Of a DNA stretch of 5,744 bases, positions 1-4,932 are shown piece by piece (within the stretch, counting starts at the first letter, position 1; the number at the start of each line of letters is the position of its first letter). The position numbers and the translations under genes are program-made. The notes beneath the pieces were generated by a model. It was not told the DNA's origin. It did no database searches and saw nothing but the letters and a program-made list of their open reading frames with translations. The DNA lies in contig PXDP01000194.1 of NCBI GenBank assembly GCA_003565035.1, forward strand, positions 1 to 5,744, read 5' to 3'. The DNA is from PVC group bacterium (lineage in GTDB: Bacteria > Verrucomicrobiota > Kiritimatiellia > SS1-B-03-39 > UBA6053).

Positions 1-808
1 CGGCTGCGATGATGTCCTCGCCATGGGTCTCCACATTCTCAACCGCCTCGATGTCCCCAACTGCGACGGAATCGACCCCGACCACTGCCGCAATGTCCGC
101 ATCATCGGCTGTCACATCGAAGCCGCCGATGACGGCATTGTCCTCAAAAACACCCGCGAATACAGGGATCTCGGCCCCTGCGAGAATATTGTCATCAGCG
201 ACTGCACCCTCGTCAGCACCTCCGCCGCCATCAAACTCGGAACCGAAAGCGCGGGAGATTTCCGCAACATCACCGTCAACAACTGCATTATCCACGCCAG
301 TCACCGCGGGCTGGCCATCCAGCTCCGGGACCAAGGCACCATCGAAAACGTCTCCTTCAGCAACTGCCATGTTGAGACCCGCCTCTTTCACGCCCTGTAC
401 TGGGGTCGGGCCGAACCCATCTACGTCACCGCCATCCCGCGGCACGACGGAGACCCTGCCGGCAAAATCCGCAATATCCGCTTTTTCAATATCACCGGCC
501 TGGCCGAAAACGGGATCTTCCTCATGGGATCACCGGATGCACCCCTCGAAAATATCCAGCTCCATCACGTGCGGATCACCCTCCACCACCAAAGCAAATG
601 GCCCGGCGGACAGCACGATATCCGTCCCGCCCACAGCGAAGAGCACGGCGGATTACACGAGCACCCGACCAATGGCATTCACATCGCCCACGCCCAAAAC
701 GTGACCCTCAATGATGTGGATGTCGCCTGGCGTCTGCCCCTCCCCCCACATGCAGGGGATCTCACCTCCATCGAACAGGTCAGCCAGCTTCACCAGCGCG
801 ACCTCTAA
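1..808 (+). CDS. GH28-like (polygalacturonase-type) right-handed beta-helix glycosidase, 3' part
   Basis: The gene enters from the left edge (reading frame begins at base 2) and ends at TAA 806-808; about 268 residues are visible. Sequence seen: PNCDGIDPD at codons 19-27 and AADDGIVLKNT at 41-51 match the GH28 signatures N-x-D-G and (G/A)-D-D, which supply the three catalytic aspartates in polygalacturonases. Repeated turns such as NVRIIGC, NIVISDC, NITVNNC, NVSFSNC and NIRFFNITG are coils of a parallel beta-helix. RGLAIQLRDQGTIENV occupies the place of the R-I-K substrate-binding motif. Family knowledge: GH28 enzymes hydrolyse galacturonide or related uronic-acid/rhamnose linkages by inversion, usually outside the cytoplasm. 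Odd points: the usual G-H-G is replaced by S-A-A, and the R-I-K lysine by Gln, so the exact substrate is open. The N-terminus and any signal peptide lie outside the window. It converges on cutA with an 18-bp gap (809-826) that holds no convincing terminator. Confidence 0.85.
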   Translation, partial: GCDDVLAMGLHILNRLDVPNCDGIDPDHCRNVRIIGCHIEAADDGIVLKNTREYRDLGPCENIVISDCTLVSTSAAIKLGTESAGDFRNITVNNCIIHASHRGLAIQLRDQGTIENVSFSNCHVETRLFHALYWGRAEPIYVTAIPRHDGDPAGKIRNIRFFNITGLAENGIFLMGSPDAPLENIQLHHVRITLHHQSKWPGGQHDIRPAHSEEHGGLHEHPTNGIHIAHAQNVTLNDVDVAWRLPLPPHAGDLTSIEQVSQLHQRDL

Positions 809-826
809 GCGCCTCAAAACGGCTTT

Positions 827-1159
827 TCAGTCTGTGCGGGTCTGTTGGCGGACCCAGGCGGCAAAGGCGGGGTTGGCTTGTCCGGGCTGAAGACGAAGGA
901 TGCAGGGACAGTCGTAAGGGTGCTGCGCCTGAACGTATGCCTCCAGAGCCTCCGCGCGCGCCTCCGTGGTCTTGAAGAGCAGGAGCGCCTCGGATGCGGT
1001 TTCGAGGCGGCCCTCCCATTCGTACACACTGGTCATCCCGGGAAGAATGTTCCCGCAGGCGGCGAGCTTTTGACCCACCGCGCCTTCCGCCAGTGCACGC
1101 CCGGCGGCCTCGTCGGGCACCGGAACATACACCAGCAGAATCTCAGTGGATTCACTCAC
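827..1159 (-). CDS. cutA: CutA family divalent-cation tolerance protein
   Basis: A 110-residue protein of normal CutA1 length. Motifs seen: LLVYVPVPDEAAG (residues 8-20) as first strand and helix, KLAACGNILPGMTSVYEWEG (31-50), the family's best-conserved block, LLLFKTTEAR (59-68), and HPYDCPCIL (80-88). CutA forms small trimers with a ferredoxin-like fold. It was named for copper/divalent-cation tolerance in E. coli, but its biochemical role is unsettled. The start is GTG at 1157-1159. It is favoured because it places the first strand at the usual distance and lies only 9 bp after the pflB stop, with just a weak GGGC-type ribosome site, suggesting reinitiation from pflB. The C-terminus ends at TGA 827-829. 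An unusual C84-P-C86 sits where most relatives have x-P-E. Probably cotranscribed with pflB; the functional link is unknown. Confidence 0.93.
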   Translation of the reverse strand: MSESTEILLVYVPVPDEAAGRALAEGAVGQKLAACGNILPGMTSVYEWEGRLETASEALLLFKTTEARAEALEAYVQAQHPYDCPCILRLQPGQANPAFAAWVRQQTRTD

Positions 1160-1168
1160 CGCCCAGTC

Positions 1169-3451
1169 TCAGGCACCCTGTTCGTGGAAGGTGCGGTTGA
1201 TGATGTCCAACTGCTGCTCGCGGGTCAGCTTGATGAAGTTCACGGCGTATCCGGAGACCCGCACGGTCAGCTGCGGATATTTTTCGGGATGCTCCATGGC
1301 ATCGATCAGGGTTTCGCGTTCAAACACGTTGACGTTGATGTGGTGTCCGCCGTCGCCGAAGTAGCCGTCGAGCAGATGGCAGAGGTTTTCGGAACGGTCC
1401 TCATCGGTGCGTCCCAGGGCTTTGGGCACAATCGAGAAGGTGTAGCTGATCCCGTCGAGGGCGTGCTCGTAGGGAAGTTTGGCCACGGACTTCATGGAGG
1501 CCACCGCGCCTTTGCAGTCGCGGCCATGCATGGGATTGGCTCCGGGGGCGAAGGGCTCGCCGGCTTTGCGGCCGTCGGGGGTATTGCCGGTCTTTTTGCC
1601 GTAAACGACGTTGGAGGTGATGGTCAGCACCGACTGGGTCGGCATGGCGTTGCGGTAGGTGCGGCAGCCGCGGATTTTGTCCATAAACGCGCGGACGAGG
1701 TCCACCGCGATACGGTCCACCCGGTTGTCGTTGTTGCCGTAAGCCGGGTAGTCGCCTTCGATTTCGTAGTCGATGGCCATGCCAGTTTCGGGATCGCGAA
1801 TGATCTTGACCCTGGCGTTTTCAATCGCGCTCAGCGAATCGGCCACCACGGAGAGTCCGGCGATGCCGCAGGCCATCGTACGCAGGATATCCTTGTCGTG
1901 CAGGGCCATCTCAATCCGCTCGTAGCAGTACTTATCGTGCATGTAGTGAATAATATTGAGGGCTTTGACGTAGGTGCGGGCCAGCCAGGTCATCATCAAA
2001 TCGAAGCGCTCCATCACTTCTTTTTTCTCCAGCACATCCGCAGTGATGGGCGCAAAGCGGGGGGCAACCTGTTTGCCGGTTTTTTCGTCACGTCCACCGT
2101 TGATGGCGTAGAGCAGCGCTTTGGCGAGGTTGACCCGTGCCCCGAAGAACTGCATCTGTTTGCCAATCTTCATCCCGGACACGCAGCAGGCGATGCCATA
2201 GTCGTCACCGTACTGGGCGCGCATGAGCTGATCGCTTTCGTACTGAATGCTGCTGGTGTCGATCGACACCTGGGCACAGAAGTTTTTGAAGCCCTGCGGC
2301 AGTTTTTCGTCCCACAGAATCGTCAGGTTCGGCTCCGGCGCGGGGCCCAGGTTGTAGAGGGTCTGCAGGAAACGGAACCCGGTTTTGGACACCAGAGGAC
2401 GTCCATCGAGTCCGCAGCCGCCGATGCATTCCGTCACCCAGGTGGGGTCGCCGGAAAACAGTTCATTGTAGTCGGGGGTGCGGGCGAAGCGCACCATGCG
2501 CAGTTTCATCACCAAATGGTCGATCAATTCCTGGGCTTCCGGTTCCGTGAGGATTCCGGCGTCCATGTCCCGCTGAATGTAGATATCCAGGAAGGTGGAG
2601 ATCCGGCCGATGCTCATGGCGGCACCGTTCTGTTCTTTAACGGCGGCCAGGTAGCCGAAGTAGGTCCACTGCACCGCTTCGCGGGCATTCCGGGCCGGAC
2701 GGGAAATGTCGAAACCATAGCTGGCGGCCATTTGCTTGAGTTCGACCAGGGCGCGGCCCTGTTCGGACAGTTCCTCGCGGGTGCGGATAGCCTCCTCGTC
2801 GTACACCCCGGCACCGGCGGCATCATGCTCCACCTGCTTGGCTTCAATCAAACGGTCCACCCCGTAGAGCGCCACGCGGCGGTAATCGCCGATGATGCGC
2901 CCGCGGCCATAGGCGTCGGGAAGTCCGGTGATGATCCCGCTGCTGCGTGCGGCGCGGATTTCGGCATCGTACACATCAAAGACCCCTTCGTTGTGGGTCT
3001 TGCGGTATTGGAAAATCTTTTCGGTTTCGGGGTTCATGGTGTACCCGTAGGCTTCCAGCGCATTTTTCGCCATGCGGAAACCGCCGAAGGGCATGAAAGC
3101 CCGCTTCAGAGGCTTATCGGTCTGGAAACCAACCACCTGCTCCAGGCCCTCGTCGCTCATGTAGCCCGGTCCATGCGAAACAATGGTGGAAATCACCGTG
3201 TCATCGGCATCCAGCACGCCGTTTTTGGCGATTTCCTCCTTCTGCAGACGATCCATGATCAGCCAGAGCTTTTCGGTCCGCTCGGTGGGACCTTTCAAAA
3301 AGGAGCTGTCACCCTCGTAAGGGGTGTAATTGCGCTGAATAAAATCGCGCACATCGATATCGTACACCCAGTTGCCGGGATGAAAGGGCTTGAGGGTCAC
3401 GGTTTCGGGGTTTTTCACAGAGGATTCGGAGGGGGTATCAACAAGGTCCAT
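1169..3451 (-). CDS. pflB: Formate C-acetyltransferase (pyruvate formate-lyase)
   Basis: A complete 760-residue glycyl-radical enzyme, the same length as E. coli PflB and collinear with it throughout. It converts pyruvate and CoA to formate and acetyl-CoA in the cytoplasm during anaerobic fermentation. Seen: VRDFIQRNYTPYEGD near the N-terminus (34-48), TGLPDAYGRGRIIGDYRRVA (175-194), the active-site cysteines Cys422-Cys423 in IACCVSG, GNTPDGRKAGEPFAPGANP (622-640), and the radical loop RVSGYAV (731-737) with Gly734. Residues for the 2-electron thiyl/glycyl chemistry are all present, and the closeness to E. coli PflB argues for true PFL rather than a diol dehydratase or choline lyase relative. 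The start is ATG 3449-3451, with AGGA 9 nt upstream (3461-3464). It needs an S-adenosylmethionine radical activase (PflA), often encoded next door; none lies in this window. cutA follows at 9 bp. A possible promoter is annotated upstream. Confidence 0.97.
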   Translation of the reverse strand: MDLVDTPSESSVKNPETVTLKPFHPGNWVYDIDVRDFIQRNYTPYEGDSSFLKGPTERTEKLWLIMDRLQKEEIAKNGVLDADDTVISTIVSHGPGYMSDEGLEQVVGFQTDKPLKRAFMPFGGFRMAKNALEAYGYTMNPETEKIFQYRKTHNEGVFDVYDAEIRAARSSGIITGLPDAYGRGRIIGDYRRVALYGVDRLIEAKQVEHDAAGAGVYDEEAIRTREELSEQGRALVELKQMAASYGFDISRPARNAREAVQWTYFGYLAAVKEQNGAAMSIGRISTFLDIYIQRDMDAGILTEPEAQELIDHLVMKLRMVRFARTPDYNELFSGDPTWVTECIGGCGLDGRPLVSKTGFRFLQTLYNLGPAPEPNLTILWDEKLPQGFKNFCAQVSIDTSSIQYESDQLMRAQYGDDYGIACCVSGMKIGKQMQFFGARVNLAKALLYAINGGRDEKTGKQVAPRFAPITADVLEKKEVMERFDLMMTWLARTYVKALNIIHYMHDKYCYERIEMALHDKDILRTMACGIAGLSVVADSLSAIENARVKIIRDPETGMAIDYEIEGDYPAYGNNDNRVDRIAVDLVRAFMDKIRGCRTYRNAMPTQSVLTITSNVVYGKKTGNTPDGRKAGEPFAPGANPMHGRDCKGAVASMKSVAKLPYEHALDGISYTFSIVPKALGRTDEDRSENLCHLLDGYFGDGGHHINVNVFERETLIDAMEHPEKYPQLTVRVSGYAVNFIKLTREQQLDIINRTFHEQGA

Positions 3452-3498
3452 CGGAGGCGTTCCTGGTTAAGGTTGTATTTTCGGTTTGAAAGTTTGGA

Positions 3499-3527
3499 AC
3501 TATATCCCCGGTTTCCTGATTGAGCAA
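3499..3527 (-). promoter_or_regulatory. Candidate sigma70-type promoter for pflB-cutA
   Basis: On the minus strand TTGCTC (3522-3527) is followed after 17 bp by TATAGT (3499-3504). The -10 element matches the consensus at 5 of 6 positions and the -35 at 3 of 6. A start near 3492 would give a leader of about 40 nt before the pflB ATG, with AGGA in place. I saw no clear FNR/CRP-like TTGAT-N4-ATCAA palindrome, so oxygen control is not visible here. Prediction by eye only. Confidence 0.35.
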
Positions 3528-3561
3528 CTAAAAAACACGACATAACACATCCGCTTTATAT

Positions 3562-3588
3562 AAAAACAGACCGCATTCACGAGGACTG
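3562..3588 (-). terminator. Weak intrinsic terminator-like hairpin after the PIN toxin gene
   Basis: On the minus strand CAGTCC (3583-3588) can pair with GGTCTG (3567-3572) around a 10-nt loop. There is one internal T-T mismatch, and the stem can be extended by G-U pairs. A run of five T (3562-3566) follows directly. It lies about 45 nt after the toxin stop and upstream of the pflB promoter, the right place to separate the two units. The stem is short, so termination may be partial. Confidence 0.35.
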
Positions 3589-3633
3589 CCATTTTGAGAC
3601 TTTGTTATACGAGAAATTTACCGATAAAATGAC

Positions 3634-4050
3634 TCAGCCCCGGAGAATTGACTGCAGTGCCTCCTCCGGTGACAGCACGGGAAGAGGCGATTTCCTGAAA
3701 TCAGGTTCATTTCGGGTAATGATCCACTCTGCTTTGGCCGCCTGACCCGCCGCAATTTGCATAGCGTCCTCAAAATCCAACACGGGCAGATCCAGTGCGT
3801 TTGTCGCAATTGCCCCGTCAGCGGGACAGACCGAGAAACTCGAGAGAATTCGCCGCAGACTGCGGCGGGTTTCCATTTCACCCGCCATCTTCTGTCCGAT
3901 GTAATACAAGTTTGACAGTGTATGCCAGGCAAGCCATCCCATGCCGGGAGTTTGCTCCAGGCGATTGAGAACTTCCTGACTGCTCTCAACCCATTCCTCC
4001 CGGTTTAAGAGGACATCCAGGAAAACATTCGTGTCAACCAGAACTCGCAT
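3634..4050 (-). CDS. PIN-domain (VapC-like) ribonuclease toxin
   Basis: The toxin half of a type II toxin-antitoxin pair. MRVLVDTNVFLD at the N-terminus gives the first metal-binding aspartate (DTN), LDFEDAMQIAA the acidic centre (D-x-E-D), and ITRNEPDF the terminal T-R-N-x-x-D-F strand. These are in the order of the PIN_3-type PIN fold, a Mg2+-dependent RNase; VapC relatives cut tRNA or rRNA. The usual second acidic residue near the LYYI helix (TLSNLYYIGQ) is Asn here, as I recall for part of this subfamily. I chose ATG 4048-4050 because the protein then starts MRVLVDTN as in most relatives and has GGGA 6 nt upstream. An in-frame ATG at 4060-4062 would add MGIP and is the alternative (142 rather than 138 residues). 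The gene overlaps the antitoxin end by 17 bp, implying coupled translation. Confidence 0.85.
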   Translation of the reverse strand: MRVLVDTNVFLDVLLNREEWVESSQEVLNRLEQTPGMGWLAWHTLSNLYYIGQKMAGEMETRRSLRRILSSFSVCPADGAIATNALDLPVLDFEDAMQIAAGQAAKAEWIITRNEPDFRKSPLPVLSPEEALQSILRG

Positions 4051-4291
4051 TGGTATTCCCATGTTTGCTCAAAAGGTAATTCAAACGGACATCCGCTTCA
4101 TTTTGCTGTTGCGGTACGTCCCAGTTCCCCCGCAGATCATCTCCAAGCCCGCCGGATTCGGATTCCTCCAACAAAACCCGGCGGCCCCAGTCCTCGAACA
4201 ATGAAGAGACTGTGGTCTTCCGCTCAAGGGCCAATCGCTTCACACGGCGAACAACATCAGGTTGTATAGATAAGGTAAGTTTTTGCTTCAT
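4034..4291 (-). CDS. Ribbon-helix-helix antitoxin (DUF6364-like)
   Basis: An 85-residue protein. MKQKLTLSI forms the DNA-reading beta strand, PDVVRRVKRLALERK (11-25) helix 1, and TTVSSLFEDWGRRVLLE (26-42) helix 2 of a ribbon-helix-helix domain. The polar tail ends in DVRLNYLLSKHG (67-78), which resembles the C-terminal motif of antitoxins paired with PIN_3 toxins and should wrap the toxin. Known for the class: the antitoxin neutralises the toxin and represses its own promoter through the N-terminal domain. The start ATG 4289-4291 gives the canonical MKxKLTL opening and no other in-frame start fits. No Shine-Dalgarno sequence is visible before it; the promoter prediction puts the transcription start on or next to the ATG. 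The toxin gene follows with an overlap. Confidence 0.85.
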   Translation of the reverse strand: MKQKLTLSIQPDVVRRVKRLALERKTTVSSLFEDWGRRVLLEESESGGLGDDLRGNWDVPQQQNEADVRLNYLLSKHGNTNASSG

Positions 4292-4325
4292 GTACGTATG
4301 ATAAAATCAATGTACGTATTGTCAA
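4291..4325 (-). promoter_or_regulatory. Promoter and probable operator of the toxin-antitoxin operon
   Basis: On the minus strand TTGACA (4320-4325, perfect -35) is followed after 16 bp by TATCAT (4298-4303, 5 of 6 for -10). Two exact copies of ATACGTACA lie at 4311-4319 (in the spacer) and 4291-4299 (from the -10 end into the start codon). Their centres are 20 bp apart, about two helical turns, so both face the same side of the DNA. Each copy contains the palindrome TACGTA. This is the layout expected for cooperative binding of ribbon-helix-helix dimers that block RNA polymerase. The predicted start is close to 4291. Confidence 0.65.
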
Positions 4326-4345
4326 GAATTCATGAACCAAACAAA

Positions 4346-4372
4346 GTATTAAATTACCTGTCAAAATACGTT
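4346..4372. repeat. 27-bp direct repeat, left copy
   Basis: Begins GTATTAAATTACC and ends CAAAATACGTT; identical over 27 bp to 4626-4652, with 30 of 31 bases matching if extended by four. The ends GTATT and AATAC form a short inverted repeat around a 14-bp centre, which resembles a recombination core site or a protein-binding site. Lies in AT-rich DNA just upstream of the toxin-antitoxin promoter. Confidence 0.85.
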
Positions 4373-4374
4373 GT

Positions 4375-4418
4375 ATCGGTGTTATCGGTGTACATCGGTG
4401 GTTACATTTTCCGGTGCC
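4375..4418. repeat. 9-bp-iterated intergenic repeat, copy 1
   Basis: Two units of ATCGGTGTT/ATCGGTGTA, then CATCGGTG and a tail ending TTTTCCGGTGCC. The first 26 bp are identical to 4470-4495 and the next 18 match 4496-4513 at 15 positions. On the minus strand it reads as CACCGATGTACACCGATAAC, translated as TDNTD or TPITPI in chance frames. It resembles dispersed intergenic repeats I recall from PVC-group genomes; that recollection is unchecked. Confidence 0.75.
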
Positions 4419-4460
4419 TCTCCGCCTTCGTTCATCACCCTCATCCCCCAGCCTCTCAGC

Positions 4461-4513
4461 ATCGGTGTTATCGGTGTTATCGGTGTACATCGGTGCTTAT
4501 ATTTTCCGTTGCC
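4461..4513. repeat. 9-bp-iterated intergenic repeat, copy 2
   Basis: Three tandem 9-bp units (4461-4469, 4470-4478, 4479-4487; ATCGGTGTT twice, then ATCGGTGTA), followed by CATCGGTG and the tail ending TTTTCCGTTGCC. Compared with copy 1 it has one extra unit, as expected from slippage, and three substitutions in the tail. The same orientation and the 95-bp offset suggest duplication together with intervening DNA or independent insertion of the same element. Confidence 0.75.
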
Positions 4514-4530
4514 CCACCCCCCCTTCAAAA

Positions 4531-4560
4531 TTGGAAATTGAATGTTGGATATTGGATGTT
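4531..4560. repeat. Degenerate TTGGAAATT/TTGGATATT short repeat
   Basis: TTGGAAATTG, AATGTTGGAT and ATTGGATGTT are variants of one short word in tandem. In other frames the stretch translates as WKLNVGYWMF or SNIQFPI, a pattern I recall from intergenic repeats of PVC-group and related genomes. No gene is supported. Its neighbour is the C-rich run at 4514-4523. Confidence 0.45.
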
Positions 4561-4625
4561 CAAAACCGCTCCCCCTGCACATTCGCGGGACGGCTCTGCT
4601 ATTCGCGGGTTTTTCTTCTTTATCC

Positions 4626-4652
4626 GTATTAAATTACCTGTCAAAATACGTT
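4626..4652. repeat. 27-bp direct repeat, right copy
   Basis: Exact copy of 4346-4372, 280 bp away in the same orientation. Here the inverted ends are 6 bp (CGTATT at 4625-4630, AATACG at 4645-4650). The copy abuts the stop codon of the membrane protein gene (TAG, 4653-4655), so it marks the edge between that AT-rich gene pair and the repeat-bearing segment. Confidence 0.85.
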
Positions 4653-4928
4653 CTATTTTAACTTTTTAAAATATTGTTTTCGATGTTTAGGGTTCAATAA
4701 ATCAAAAATAATTTTGAAGGTTGAAATGACCACAACAAACGACAAAAACCAAAATGCAATTTTCGTAGACGCATGTAAGTCTCCAGAATTTTTATCTGAA
4801 AAGTACTCAATCGAAATATAAATATAAATAGAAACTCCAATGAACCACAAAAATATAACTGCATATATTAAACGATCAAACTTGTTTATAAGCCTATTAA
4901 AGCTGTTATCATCTTTAAATAGAACCAT
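4653..4928 (-). CDS. Small two-helix membrane protein, putative immunity protein of the Rhs tip
   Basis: A 91-residue protein I do not recognise by family. Two hydrophobic segments are clear: about residues 20-40 (LIYAVIFLWFIGVSIYIYIS) and 57-78 (IAFWFLSFVVVISTFKIIFD). They are joined by an acidic-polar loop (EYFSDKNSGDLHASTK) and followed by a basic tail (KHRKQYFKKLK), predicting an inner-membrane hairpin with both ends in the cytoplasm. ATG 4926-4928 is preferred over an upstream in-frame TTG (4959-4961): it lies 4 bp after the Rhs stop and has AGG at 7-8 nt spacing. Position directly behind an Rhs C-terminal tip is where immunity genes sit, and a membrane immunity protein would fit a membrane-acting toxin. 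This role is inferred from context. Strongly AT-rich: 4801-4860 has 14 G/C in 60, against 43 in 60 at 1501-1560 in pflB. Confidence 0.7.
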   Translation of the reverse strand: MVLFKDDNSFNRLINKFDRLIYAVIFLWFIGVSIYIYISIEYFSDKNSGDLHASTKIAFWFLSFVVVISTFKIIFDLLNPKHRKQYFKKLK

Positions 4929-4932
4929 AATT

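Larger units (their letters stand above)
4373..4625. other. Repeat-bounded non-coding segment, possible inserted module
   Basis: The 253 bp between the two 27-bp direct repeats hold no supported gene. They are richer in GC than the flanking AT-rich DNA and carry the 9-bp-iterated repeats, the GGAT-rich stretch and a 20-bp-spaced pair of ATTCGCGGG (4581-4589 and 4601-4609). Short open frames exist on both strands but consist only of repeat translation (for example TDNTDNTD). It could be an inserted repeat cassette with the direct repeats as its boundaries, or an intergenic region enlarged by recombination. No terminal inverted repeats or transposase are visible. Confidence 0.4.

Noticed and set aside
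9..704. A 231-codon open frame on the plus strand in a different frame from the GH28 gene
   Set aside because: The product is a Ser/Thr/Pro/Ala-rich shadow typical of GC-rich DNA; the other frame carries conserved GH28 motifs.
730..808. A frameshift at the C-rich run near the end of the GH28 gene
   Set aside because: The residues after the run (LTSIEQVSQLHQRDL) still follow the beta-helix pattern, so the reading frame seems intact, if short.
809..840. A terminator between the convergent GH28 and cutA genes (AAAACGGCTTTT)
   Set aside because: The stem would be only A-T pairs with a 4-nt loop, too weak to support.
845..3523. An 892-codon open frame on the plus strand, antisense to pflB and cutA
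   Set aside because: It mirrors the GC-rich codon pattern of pflB. The product is a His/Gly/Val-rich string with no family, while the opposite strand encodes two clear protein families.
4375..4513. CRISPR array
   Set aside because: Units are 9 bp in direct tandem without spacers of regular length, and no cas gene is present.
4257..4582. Short open frames on both strands with products such as TDNTDNTDAERL or SNIQFPILKGG
   Set aside because: They are translations of the iterated repeats, change frame between copies and have no ribosome sites. No gene is supported.
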